A stretch of 64,000 bases of DNA from contig NZ_JAMXOC010000014.1 of the NCBI RefSeq assembly GCF_024721265.1, positions 16,821-80,820 of the forward strand, read 5' to 3'. The translations under genes were made by a program, and so were the position numbers. Within the stretch, counting starts at the first letter, position 1. The number at the start of each line of letters is the position of its first letter. Below the pieces are notes generated by a model. The model saw only the letters and a program-made list of their open reading frames with translations, was not told where the DNA came from and searched no databases. The stretch is from Ohessyouella blattaphilus. GTDB taxonomy: Bacteria > Bacillota > Clostridia > Lachnospirales > Lachnospiraceae. Shown here in pieces: positions 54,817 to 62,879 of this stretch.

Positions 54817-55380
54817 TTATGCGACGCCTAAATCCTTTTGAAGATCTTTTATTGCCTGCTGCAATAGAATATTTAAGCTCTGTAAATACTCCATTCTTTC
54901 TTTATCTGCATCAACTTCTTCTTTCAATGCCTTAATTATTGCATCGTGCTTACTTAATGCTTCTTTGTACAGACGTTCCTTTTCTTGACGAAGTTGTTTG
55001 TGCTTAAGATGTGATGCAACGCCTACGCCTACTCCACCTAATACCGCAACTGGTGCTGCAAGTACAAATACACCGGCAACCATTCCACCACCAACGATAC
55101 CTCCTGCTGCTGCCAATCCTGAGGTGATACCAGCAGCAGATAGTCCAACAACTGAACCTAACCCATATAAAGCTGCAAATGATCCTATTCCACCGATACC
55201 TGCTCCAAGTGCACCTGCCAGAACTTCTGGAATTGCACTTTCTCGAATAGTTCTCTTTTTATCATTAAGAGCTGCTGCCGCTTCATTTACAACACTCACC
55301 ACAGATTGAAGAGCTTCAACACTTTGAAAGTTCATGTCTTTCTTTTTAGTAATATATCCCTTTGTTTCTTTTGCCATCAC
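54817..55380 (-). CDS. Glycine-zipper membrane protein with coiled-coil tail, 187 aa
   Basis: Residues about 50-125 form a long glycine/alanine-rich hydrophobic block (AGALGAGIGGIGSFAAL, GITSGLAAAGGIVGGGMVAGV) with GxxxG repeats typical of glycine-zipper pores or holin-like oligomers. The tail (about 130-187) is a coiled coil beginning LRQEKERLYKEALSKHDAII, shared with the 124-aa neighbour. It overlaps the XRE gene by 4 bp. This design suggests membrane insertion and assembly through the coil. Confidence 0.65.
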   Translation of the reverse strand: MMAKETKGYITKKKDMNFQSVEALQSVVSVVNEAAAALNDKKRTIRESAIPEVLAGALGAGIGGIGSFAALYGLGSVVGLSAAGITSGLAAAGGIVGGGMVAGVFVLAAPVAVLGGVGVGVASHLKHKQLRQEKERLYKEALSKHDAIIKALKEEVDADKERMEYLQSLNILLQQAIKDLQKDLGVA

Positions 55381-55862
55381 TTATCACCGCTCTTTCTACT
55401 TATAGTCTTAATAGCTTTTCCTAACCAACCACCAATTATCGCACCAGCTAGAGGCACTCCAGCAACACCAGCTGCAACGGCACCAACTGCGCCAGCTGCT
55501 TTCATCCATTCTTTTGATACATTCTCTCTAGTTGATGTTCCTGCCAGAATAGACGGTGACATCATGTTTGCTTTTTCTAAAAGTGATTCATAATCCTCTT
55601 TAGAGTAATTTTCAGGATGATCAACTAGCATATCTAAAAGTGTTCTTAACATTTGCGTTTCATCTGGATGCTTTGCCATCTCAGCCTCAATAACACTTCT
55701 CATTGCAATATATTGTGTCTTTGTAAGTTTATTTCTACCGCTTTCGATATTGTTTATCGTCTGACGAGTTACACCAATTTGATCACCAAATTCTTCTGCA
55801 GTCCACCCTACAGTTCTTCTTATCAGTAATAAGTTATCTTGCATTCTCTGAATTTCTTCCAT
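55377..55862 (-). CDS. XRE-family regulator with glycine-zipper C-terminus
   Basis: The 161-residue protein starts with a Cro/C1-type HTH (about residues 8-62: RRTVGWTAEEFGDQIGVTRQ, TINNIESGRNKLT). A linker follows, and then a hydrophobic glycine/alanine tail (MKAAGAVGAVAAGVAGVPLA, GAIIGGWLGKAIK) near residues 120-152. A DNA-binding protein with such a tail could be membrane-tethered or bind the glycine-zipper protein encoded next. It is the first gene of the operon, downstream of a consensus promoter covered by a palindrome, so autorepression is likely. Confidence 0.8.
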   Translation of the reverse strand: MEEIQRMQDNLLLIRRTVGWTAEEFGDQIGVTRQTINNIESGRNKLTKTQYIAMRSVIEAEMAKHPDETQMLRTLLDMLVDHPENYSKEDYESLLEKANMMSPSILAGTSTRENVSKEWMKAAGAVGAVAAGVAGVPLAGAIIGGWLGKAIKTISRKSGDK

Positions 55863-55885
55863 TGATGTCTCCTCCTTATGTTTAC

Positions 55886-55914
55886 ATTATATACAACGAC
55901 AATATATTTGTCAA
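55886..55914 (-). promoter_or_regulatory. Consensus sigma-A promoter with palindromic operator
   Basis: On the minus strand TTGACA (55909-55914) and TATAAT (55886-55891) are exactly 17 bp apart, a full-consensus promoter. The palindrome GACAA-TATAT-TTGTC (55898-55912) covers the -35 and spacer, as expected for repression by the XRE protein. AAGGAGGAG lies shortly before the ATG at 55862. Confidence 0.85.
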
Positions 55915-56002
55915 TGTATTATTTATTTCGCATAATTTTAAAAACCTTATCACCTGATTTTACAAATCCAATGATAAGGTTATAACCAACGTTTCTTCTT
56001 TT

Positions 56003-56520
56003 TACCTTAAAACATCCACATCAATTTTTTGCTTTAAAACAGATTGTGAATTTATCCTCATACACCTTTATCTATTCAATGTACTTTCGCACCATCCCCT
56101 CATCATACTCGGTTAATTCTACCGGAGCATCTTGAAGGAAATCCACAAGTTCTGCTATTCGCTTTTTAATTCCTTCTATCTCAGCTCGTTTTACTAAAAG
56201 TGTCTGTTTTTTCCCTTAACACATCAATCTCATCCGCAAGCGCTGTATAATCTTTCTTCGCATGGGCCAGTTTCACAAGTTCTTTTTATTTCTCAAGCAT
56301 TAGTACATTTAAGATTTCCATCTCACCAGAATTGTCATCTGCCAAAGCACTTTCTATATTGTCGTTCAGTGTCTGAATCGCCGTATCCGAACATTGTACT
56401 ATTTGATTGATTGCATTTACTGTTGCTTCCTGAAGTTCCGCTTCTTGAACAGTTGGTGCATCACAAATATCTGGCCCATTTTCAACTCTAGTGCAGCAAC
56501 GCGAGGGATTATATCCTCCA
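56003..56520 (-). pseudogene. Remnant of a large serine recombinase
   Basis: Joined minus-strand frames give the C-terminal half of a zinc-ribbon serine recombinase. In order they read CCTRVENGPDICDAPTVQEA, ELQEATVNAINQIV, an in-frame TAA, KELVKLAHAKKDYTALADEI, a frameshift, KKRIAELVDFLQDAPVELTE, a second frameshift, KVYEDKFTICFKA. The catalytic N-terminal domain is gone. It fills most of the 770-bp gap between the XRE operon promoter and the primase fragment and marks an old integrase of a mobile element. Confidence 0.8.
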
Positions 56521-56635
56521 CCTGAACCAATAGCTTCTTATAAGTAATTGCTAATATTATTTACGCCACTAAATAGTTGTCATTTACTGACAGCTTAAGT
56601 AAGTGCGCCACTTTTTGGCTGTCCTCTACTTTCTT

Positions 56636-57037
56636 TCACACTAGCTCCTTCGTCTTTGCATATTCACCAACGCTATCAATAGGGTTCACTGAAAAAATCA
56701 CATGAAATCTTAGTGCTGCTGGGTGTGGCCCCTTTGGCAACATATGATGGCGACTTGGAACCAAACAATAATCAATATATGGAAAAAGCTCGTCCATCTT
56801 TCCTTCTGTAATAAACTCCGTTGGATCATCGGTATGGTCATTATCCACGTCCATGACAATGGCATCCGAAGTAATAAAATTGTCTTTGCTTCTATAATTG
56901 TCTTTATATCCAGCACAGACATGGTCTTTTTTGACTGCTTCCTGAAGAACCTCTGGCCCATCAACTTCTCCCCTGTGAGGATAGTCGCAATTTGCCTTCT
57001 TCCCGGTGCAGTCGGCTGTGTAAATAACAAACTTCAT
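56636..57037 (-). CDS. Truncated primase-like mobile-element protein
   Basis: From ATG 57037 (AGGAGG upstream) the frame gives about 133 residues starting MKFVIYTADCTGKKANCDYP. An acidic motif (SDAIVMDVDNDHTDDP) and RHHMLPKGPHPAALRFHVIF are typical of the N-terminal half of primase-polymerase-like proteins in conjugative elements and phages. The frame then stops at 56636 where a full-length protein would continue, next to the recombinase remnant, so a deletion has probably truncated it. It directly follows the gene upstream. Confidence 0.55.
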   Translation of the reverse strand: MKFVIYTADCTGKKANCDYPHRGEVDGPEVLQEAVKKDHVCAGYKDNYRSKDNFITSDAIVMDVDNDHTDDPTEFITEGKMDELFPYIDYCLVPSRHHMLPKGPHPAALRFHVIFSVNPIDSVGEYAKTKELV

Positions 57038-57039
57038 AA

Positions 57040-57489
57040 TTAGAAATCCTCCTGCAATCTCTCTGAACCTATCTCCAGAGCTCTGTTTGTTTCGTTGCAC
57101 GCACTATCGAAATATCTGATTTTCTTTTTGCGCCTTTTTGCTATTGCTATTTCAGCACACATCCCACTCGACGCTTCTTCACCAAATACCCACAACTCAT
57201 CGCATTTTCCAAGCAGTACCATATCCATAAACATGGCCAGCTCACGCTCTGACTCTTCCTTCATATAAAGATGAAGCAGTAAATGTGGCGCTAGTGGAAT
57301 GGCACCCTGGTCAACTGCATATCTGCGGTAACGTTTTGCCGCTTCTGTATTAGAAACAACATCGCCGGAACACATCGAACAGATATATACAAGTGGCAGA
57401 TATTTCTTTTCTGCTTTGCTCACTGCTTCCACAGCCTTTGTTGCAGTAGGATCCATATAACCTTCCTGATTACGTCCGTATACACTCAT
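57040..57489 (-). CDS. DUF4406/DUF7768-like protein
   Basis: From ATG 57489 (149 residues, GGAAGGTGAAGG upstream) the protein has LVYICSMCSGDVVSNTEAAK, YRRYAVDQGAIPLAPHLLLH, and CDELWVFGEEASSGMCAEIA, the pattern of nucleoside 2-deoxyribosyltransferase-like DUF4406 proteins common on integrative elements. The frame is open to an ATG at 57603, whose extra 38 residues look coding-like and may belong to a longer version. Function is unknown; a nucleotide-related role is suggested by fold only. Confidence 0.65.
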   Translation of the reverse strand: MSVYGRNQEGYMDPTATKAVEAVSKAEKKYLPLVYICSMCSGDVVSNTEAAKRYRRYAVDQGAIPLAPHLLLHLYMKEESERELAMFMDMVLLGKCDELWVFGEEASSGMCAEIAIAKRRKKKIRYFDSACNETNRALEIGSERLQEDF

Positions 57490-57637
57490 TGCCTTCACCT
57501 TCCTTTCGTTAAATGATAGAAGTTTTACCTTCTTCAACTTCCTAAGGGGAATTGGCAACTCAAATTCCGGTGTTTCAAAATTCTTTATTTCCACTATTGA
57601 CATTCGTGTCCCTGAATGCTATTATTCTCTTGCAGGA

Positions 57638-57653
57638 ACTTGAATGTTCAAGT
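57638..57653. promoter_or_regulatory. Palindrome upstream of the DUF1413-like gene
   Basis: ACTTGAATGTTCAAGT (57638-57653) is a perfect 7-bp inverted repeat around TG, lying between the two divergent genes at 57489 and 57691. A TATAAA (57667-57672) downstream could be a -10. Candidate operator for the small plus-strand genes. Confidence 0.45.
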
Positions 57654-57690
57654 CCTCGATTGTAACTATAAATTAAAGGAGGAAGCTACG

Positions 57691-58044
57691 ATGCCTACAA
57701 TCAAATTCTCATTAAACGATGAGTACTTTAAGAAACTCGAAAAAGCCGCAGAAGATAAAGGAATGACTATTCAGGACTACATTCGGTATAAACTTTTCGA
57801 CCTGAATACAATATTTACTGTTGAAGAAGCTGTTCGACGTGTTCAGAATGGTGGCTACAACGATGAAACTTTCTCACTTCCTGACTTATACAAAGAAGAA
57901 TGGACATTAGAAAGAGGAATGGCTGGTGTTTTCGGAAAGAATTTCTACAACTTTATCTCAGAACACACTGAACTTGGAATCAAAGCACAAGGTTACGATA
58001 AGAAAATACGTCGTGAGATTTATACTTATAAGAAGGAGGATTAA
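57691..58044 (+). CDS. DUF1413-like small protein with RHH-type start
   Basis: Start ATG 57691 (117 residues, MPTIKFSLNDEYF) has AAAGGAGG upstream; the longer frame to 57616 overlaps the palindrome. The first 40 residues look like a ribbon-helix-helix (KFSLNDEYFKKLEKAAEDKG, MTIQDYIRYKLF). The rest (TFSLPDLYKEEWTLERGMAG, VFGKNFYNFISEH) resembles DUF1413, found in small mobile-element proteins. It could be an antitoxin or regulator. A 65-aa gene follows 3 bp later. Confidence 0.6.
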   Translation: MPTIKFSLNDEYFKKLEKAAEDKGMTIQDYIRYKLFDLNTIFTVEEAVRRVQNGGYNDETFSLPDLYKEEWTLERGMAGVFGKNFYNFISEHTELGIKAQGYDKKIRREIYTYKKED

Positions 58045-58047
58045 AAC

Positions 58048-58245
58048 ATGAATAATCAGATTAGACGTTCAATAGAGAGATATGTCAAAAAATATGGACA
58101 GCAGGATACACGAGTTGTCATTTCGTTATTTGCCAAGCGATTCAATACAACCAAACAACGCATTTCAGGAAACATTAGTTACATGAAGTGCATTGAGCAA
58201 AGTATCAACATTATTTCAAATAAACCTCACAGCATTATGTACTAA
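58048..58245 (+). CDS. Small helical protein, 65 aa
   Basis: This basic 65-residue protein (MNNQIRRSIERYVKKYG at the start) has a helix-turn-helix-like middle (VVISLFAKRFNTTKQRISGN). It starts 3 bp after the DUF1413-like gene, with AGGAGG inside that gene's end, so the two are coupled. The layout of two small coupled genes recalls toxin-antitoxin pairs, but no toxin family is recognised. An IS3-type element lies about 15 bp beyond the stop. Confidence 0.5.
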   Translation: MNNQIRRSIERYVKKYGQQDTRVVISLFAKRFNTTKQRISGNISYMKCIEQSINIISNKPHSIMY

Positions 58246-58259
58246 CCACAGTAAGGGGC

Positions 58260-59734
58260 TGTCGGGAAATAGCGAGAGGGGGGTGCGGATAAAAAGTTGG
58301 ACTCCCTAAGGACTCCGAAAGGAGCTCAATCACCATGTATTCACGGGACAAAATTAATGTCGCTTTAAAAGTTTATCATCAGTGCGGTTCGGTAACTACC
58401 ACCATTCGAGTCCTTGGTTATCCGACCAGACGGGCGCTTTACACATGGATAGCCAATGAAGGGGCAACCAAGCCGGAGCGAAAAGCCTTGCAACTGACGA
58501 ACACGGCAGAACATCCACGAAATCCTTCCGTTGAAGTGAAAATGAATGCTATTCATCGTTGCTTTGAACTCGGAGAAAGTATAAAATCAGTATCAGAAGA
58601 AATCGGTTATACAAGAGCCAGTATTTACAGTTGGCGCAAGAAGTATCTTCGCGGAGGTATTACTGCATTGATGAATGGCAAAAACATTACACCCAATACT
58701 CTCACGGAAGGCTCCTCATCCACAGCATCTGCTTCAGATCTTGTTCAATTACAGGCTCAGATCAGGGATATGCAGATGGAGATTGACATTTTAAAGGAGA
58801 CAATCAATGTCTTAAAAAAAGACCCCGGCATCGATCAGACAGCTCTCAAAAACAGAGAGAAGGCAGTGATCATCGATGCCCTGAAGAGTAAATACTCACT
58901 GCCTGAACTGCTGAAACGGCTTGGATTATCAAAAAACAGCTATTATTATCAGGAAGCCGCCCAAAAGAAGCCCGATAAATACAGCTATATCCGCAATAGA
59001 ATACGTCAACTTTTCCACGAAAATAAACAGAGGTATGGGTATCGGCGTATTCATGGACTTCTGAAGCGGGAGAATATCACGGTTTCAGAGAAAGTAGTCC
59101 GTCAGATCATGCGGGAAGAAGGTCTTATTGTTATCCTAAAACGGCACAAAAAGTATAACTCCTATCAGGGAGAAATCTCCCCATCTGTGTCTAACAAAAT
59201 AGAACGGGATTTTCATGCAGATAAGCCGAATCAAAAGTGGCTCACGGATATTACCGAGTTCGCTTTACCAGCAGGAAAAGTTTATCTTTCAGTGCTTGTA
59301 GACTGCTTTGACGGCTTGCTTCCCGGCTGGACAATCAGTACAACGCCTGACTCTATGCTTGTCAACACAATGCTTGAACAGGCAATATCCCATCTACCGG
59401 AAGGGGCACACCCGCTCATCCATTCTGACCGAGGCTGCCACTATCGGTGGCCCGGTTGGATAGAACGGATGAAAAATGCAGGGCTTGAACGGTCAATGTC
59501 CAAAAAGGGCTGTTCTGCTGATAATGCAGCCTGCGAGGGATTGTTTGGACGCCTGAAAAACGAGATGTTCTATAATCAGGATTGGGCGGGTATTAAGATC
59601 TCGGAATTCATTGATATCCTAAATGAATATATGCTATGGTATAACACAAAAAGGATTAAAACATCACTCGGAAATATGAGCCCTTGGGAGTACCGGCAGA
59701 AATAGTTTCACACTCTCGAGTTTTTCCTTAGTCA
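58260..59734 (+). mobile_element. IS3-family insertion sequence
   Basis: The transposase gene is flanked by imperfect inverted ends: TGTCGGGAAATAGCGAGAG (from 58260) and, on the opposite strand, TGACTAAGGAAAAACTCGAG (from 59734 inward). Total length about 1.47 kb. I see no clear target-site duplication at these borders, so the exact ends are approximate. Confidence 0.65.
58335..59705 (+). CDS. IS3-family transposase, single ORF
   Basis: The 456-residue protein has two HTH regions at the N-terminus (about 1-115), a leucine-zipper segment (LQAQIRDMQMEIDILKETIN), the HTH_21 segment (RQLFHENKQRYGYRRIHGLL), and an rve catalytic domain. The DDE triad is visible as D in WLTDITEF, D in HSDRGCHY and E in CEGLFGRLKNEM. 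Most IS3 elements use two frames with a frameshift; here both parts are in one frame. RBS AAAGGAG precedes the ATG. Confidence 0.9.
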   Translation: MYSRDKINVALKVYHQCGSVTTTIRVLGYPTRRALYTWIANEGATKPERKALQLTNTAEHPRNPSVEVKMNAIHRCFELGESIKSVSEEIGYTRASIYSWRKKYLRGGITALMNGKNITPNTLTEGSSSTASASDLVQLQAQIRDMQMEIDILKETINVLKKDPGIDQTALKNREKAVIIDALKSKYSLPELLKRLGLSKNSYYYQEAAQKKPDKYSYIRNRIRQLFHENKQRYGYRRIHGLLKRENITVSEKVVRQIMREEGLIVILKRHKKYNSYQGEISPSVSNKIERDFHADKPNQKWLTDITEFALPAGKVYLSVLVDCFDGLLPGWTISTTPDSMLVNTMLEQAISHLPEGAHPLIHSDRGCHYRWPGWIERMKNAGLERSMSKKGCSADNAACEGLFGRLKNEMFYNQDWAGIKISEFIDILNEYMLWYNTKRIKTSLGNMSPWEYRQK

Positions 59735-59825
59735 AACTAAGATGTTTTTACATATACATGTATCTCCATTCAGTATTATTGTTTCCACAAAATATGTAGC
59801 TAACTCATTTTGCCTAACATATTAC

Positions 59826-60700
59826 TTAATAATATTTCTCTATTTTAGTTAATAATCCCTCAAAATCCATTTCCTTTACATCATAAAATTCATTTGACTT
59901 TAGACCCTCACTTAGAACTGTCTGATATAAATAAAAATCATAAATGATTGGCTCTTCTTTCTTTTGCATCAAATTATCTCGAATAGATCCCGTTTTCGCA
60001 ACTAAGCACAAATACTGATACGTTCTATCTATATATTGAGTATTGTTATCGGGATGTGCATATGAAAAATGCTGTGTTGGCGTTAATACAATTAAATTTT
60101 CAATACAATCCGCAATCTCTGGAAACTCATTTGCTGGAAATATGTGATGCACCTGCGTTGCTGGGTCTAGCAGATGGCGTTCATGCTCCAACTCTGTCTG
60201 TGCTCCTCGATATTTATTATTAAAGCGTCGAAGATTTCTCTTCGCTCTATTAATTCGATAAACGATCATATAGTTCTCATCCGCTTTCGGTAACCTAGCC
60301 TCATACTCAAGTCTAGTTTCCTCTTTTGGCTTCTCTGTCAACACATCTCTCCAATTCTTTTGATTATACAAAATTGCATCTTGTGTAATAATATCTTTTG
60401 AAATCCGTCCCCTCTCTGTCCCATGCTTCTTATACTTACAAGCCAATGGGTTCAATATTTTTGTGAATATTCTACCGCATTCCTGTGCACCATTTATTGC
60501 CGTATTTTCAATTGTAAACTTCGTATATCCTTCTTTCAATTCTTTAAAACTATTCTTATCTTGTAATCTTAAAAAATAGTCAAACAAATGAAAAATTCCG
60601 CTATCTTTAAGGACTTTCTCTATATAAAGGCAAATAAAATTATAACAATTACGATCTCTAAAACTAATATATTCTAACAGCTCCTGATTTTCGACTTTAT
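59826..60700 (-). pseudogene. HNH endonuclease gene cut by an insertion sequence
   Basis: The frame runs in from the IS end at 60701 without an ATG; TTG 60587 is the first usual start codon. Coding-like residues upstream of it (NQELLEYISFRDRNCYNFIC and on to the TTG) show that the real N-terminus is lost. The HNH motif is intact near the middle: VHHIFPANEFPE, then CIENLIVLTPTQHFSYAHP. Such proteins are often restriction-type nucleases. The IS1634-like element removed its 5' end, so it is probably dead or expressed from a TTG. Confidence 0.7.
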
Positions 60701-60737
60701 ATCTTAACTTCCTGAAATTTACGCACTCAAAACTTTA

Positions 60738-60772
60738 GCGGGTTCGAATCTCCTTATGAGACTCAAACCCGC
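60738..60772 (-). terminator. Terminator inside the IS1634-like element
   Basis: On the minus strand GCGGGTTTGAGTCTC and GAGATTCGAACCCGC pair over 15 bp with G-U wobbles and a 5-nt loop, just after the 75-aa gene. The minus-strand run GTTTTG follows shortly. Confidence 0.7.
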
Positions 60773-60777
60773 TTTTA

Positions 60778-61005
60778 CTATTCTTTCTTTACTTTTGACG
60801 ATAGGTAACTCATAACCTCCTCGTAGGTGCGATCACTTTTTTCAAATGCCGATAGCAGTTCCTCATTTCGTATAGCTGCTTTCTTTTCCTGCAGTTTCGC
60901 CAACACCTCAACTGCAGAGTCATATCGTTCCTTGTATTTAATTACGTTTTCTTGTGCCTGTATAATCTTCTTGTCCAATACTGAAGGGCTTGTTGTTCGT
61001 GCCAT
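60778..61005 (-). CDS. 75-aa helical passenger protein of the IS
   Basis: The protein is charged and helical (MARTTSPSVLDKKIIQAQEN, KYKERYDSAVEVLAKLQEKK, then SDRTYEEVMSYLSS) and resembles small proteins common near conjugation genes in Lachnospiraceae. It lies between the IS inverted repeat and the transposase, 20 bp after the transposase stop and on the same strand, so it is part of the element. RBS GAGAGGAGA. Function unknown; a transposition regulator is possible. Confidence 0.7.
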   Translation of the reverse strand: MARTTSPSVLDKKIIQAQENVIKYKERYDSAVEVLAKLQEKKAAIRNEELLSAFEKSDRTYEEVMSYLSSKVKKE

Positions 61006-61025
61006 AATTAATAAATCTCCTCTCT

Positions 61026-62717
61026 CTATCTAAGCTGATCGCTTATCATCGTTGCCTGAAGCTTTACATAATTCGCATCTATACCAAAGGCTTTTAATAT
61101 CGTCTTCTGAGTTGCTGTCACAGCATGATCCAAGCGGTATATATAATCAAGGTGGCAAATCATTTCTATCTTCTCAAGCTCTTTAAGAGCTGCTGGAACC
61201 GTCATATAGTTCTGTTTCTTTTCGTCTTCCGTTACAGCGTTTTTTAGGCAAGTATACATCTTGCTCCTGATAATCAATGCCAAAAACTCTATAAAAATTT
61301 TCGCTTCTGCCGAGGCATCCGATTGGACTCTTAGACTTCGATTTCCAAGATAAGATTTATCACCTCTAAAGAGCTTTTCCGAGGCATCACGACTCTTATA
61401 TAACTCCAAAGCGTCCTTCGCAGTCATTTTTTTGGACGTGATGATGCAAAAATAACCACAAAGTTTTATCTCTTCATTCACTACGTCCGTTCGTTCCCTC
61501 GCCATAACAAACTTTTCATCCTCTTTGCCGGGATGATAATAAATGAGATCAAAATACTTTTCGAAACCGGTGCCAATTCGAACCGCTTGTCCCTCAAGTT
61601 TTTTTAGCGCTCTAGCCATACGATCGATTTTAGCTTCTAAAAGCTCCCGTTCAGACGCATGCTTACGGTTGCTGTAATAGATATGGAAATATCGCTCTTT
61701 AACATCCGATGGAAATAGTTGCCTTTTGACCGTTATGCCATTTGTTTTATGCTTTCGTATACTCGTCTTACGATCCTCTTCAAAAGTACCTCTATTCTCT
61801 CTTATCAGTTCGTGTACAAACTTTTTCATTCCTTTGACCATAATCACAAAGTCATACCCATTCTTGTCCATGAAATGGATATTTTCCTTACTGAAATATC
61901 CCCTATCAAGAATGAACCCAACCTTCTTGTAGCCGTATCCTTTAGCCTTTTCTAGCATGTACTGAAGCTGTGATACATCGACTATGCTACCTGGGTATTC
62001 CTCATAAAAGAGTGGCTCCTTATTCTCATGGTCATACGCCAAGGAATAATTGATTATGGGTTTATCATCACCGGACTTCGAATGCCCAAACTCCGCAATA
62101 TCAATATCCCCGGCTTGACAGACTTTGTTAGTAGAGTCATAGGAAATATAGATTTGCTCTCGATGATTCCTTGAGGCATTCCATTCATTCAAGAAACCGA
62201 TACTTTGATTGATTGTCAGGTTACTAAAAAAATCAGAAACCTTACTATCGCTATATAACTTCATCTCCCTTGTGAAAAGCGGATGGTTATATGCATAGTC
62301 TGGATAATACTGGCTAGCGTTACTCTCCGATATGATAGAGTATGCCGCTAAGTCTAAAAACAGACCACTATCACGGCCGATGATTCTCGCTAACATTTCG
62401 TCAAGACCATATTCTTTGATGATTTTCTGAACAACTAAAAAGGAGCCTATTCTCAGACAGCTACTTCTCGTGGAACGGTCCCGTTCTTTAGGAAGCTCGG
62501 CATCTGGATAAAACTTAAGATAGTTAGCGTTCGGATACATCATCTCTGGTTCGTCATCACACAGTTTCCCAATTGTGGTGCGCTTTGGGATATTGTATTT
62601 TTTATCAGGCTTATAGATTCTTGCATACTCGTAATTAATATATATAACTCCTTTGATGGTTCTACGGGTAATCTTCCCTACTTCTTCCGGTATTTTCACC
62701 TTAAAATCATAATACAT
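61026..62717 (-). CDS. IS1634-family transposase
   Basis: The 563-residue DDE transposase has IS4/IS1634-like features. ISYDSTNKVCQ near residue 195 carries the first aspartate, VGFILDRGYFSKENIHFMDK near 270 the second, and the late YKSRDASEKLFRGDKSYLGN near 455 the Y-(x)-E/K region. It is intact, with an ATG start, and the element's terminal repeats are perfect over 18 bp, so it may still be active. Confidence 0.88.
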   Translation of the reverse strand: MYYDFKVKIPEEVGKITRRTIKGVIYINYEYARIYKPDKKYNIPKRTTIGKLCDDEPEMMYPNANYLKFYPDAELPKERDRSTRSSCLRIGSFLVVQKIIKEYGLDEMLARIIGRDSGLFLDLAAYSIISESNASQYYPDYAYNHPLFTREMKLYSDSKVSDFFSNLTINQSIGFLNEWNASRNHREQIYISYDSTNKVCQAGDIDIAEFGHSKSGDDKPIINYSLAYDHENKEPLFYEEYPGSIVDVSQLQYMLEKAKGYGYKKVGFILDRGYFSKENIHFMDKNGYDFVIMVKGMKKFVHELIRENRGTFEEDRKTSIRKHKTNGITVKRQLFPSDVKERYFHIYYSNRKHASERELLEAKIDRMARALKKLEGQAVRIGTGFEKYFDLIYYHPGKEDEKFVMARERTDVVNEEIKLCGYFCIITSKKMTAKDALELYKSRDASEKLFRGDKSYLGNRSLRVQSDASAEAKIFIEFLALIIRSKMYTCLKNAVTEDEKKQNYMTVPAALKELEKIEMICHLDYIYRLDHAVTATQKTILKAFGIDANYVKLQATMISDQLR

Positions 62718-62879
62718 AATAGTCTCCTCATCAAGTATGTATACCTACTTAATAAGTATAACAAAAAAGCACCTGATAATCAACGGGAATCCGCAGAAAA
62801 TCAGGTGTTTCTCATAGGAATATCTATTTTGTTTAATTTGAGTGTCAATATTTCAGGAAGTTAAGATTGTGACAAATTG

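Larger units (their letters stand above)
60701..62867 (-). mobile_element. IS1634-like insertion sequence with passenger gene
   Basis: ATCTTAACTTCCTGAAAT (60701-60718) and its exact reverse complement (62850-62867) form 18-bp terminal inverted repeats, and similarity extends imperfectly to about 30 bp. Inside are the 563-aa transposase, a 75-aa gene and an intrinsic terminator, total 2,167 bp. No target-site duplication is seen (flanks TTTAT and TGTGA), consistent with a deletion after insertion. Confidence 0.85.

Noticed and set aside
55377..55862. XRE gene as a plain type II antitoxin
   Set aside because: The next gene is a glycine-zipper coiled-coil protein rather than a known toxin fold, and the XRE protein has an extra hydrophobic tail.
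60738..60760. GGTTCGAATC resembling a tRNA T-arm
   Set aside because: No acceptor stem, anticodon arm or D-arm fits around it, and the stretch forms a good terminator hairpin inside the IS.
60696..62872. Target-site duplication of the IS1634-like element
   Set aside because: The 5-bp flanks (TTTAT and TGTGA) do not match.
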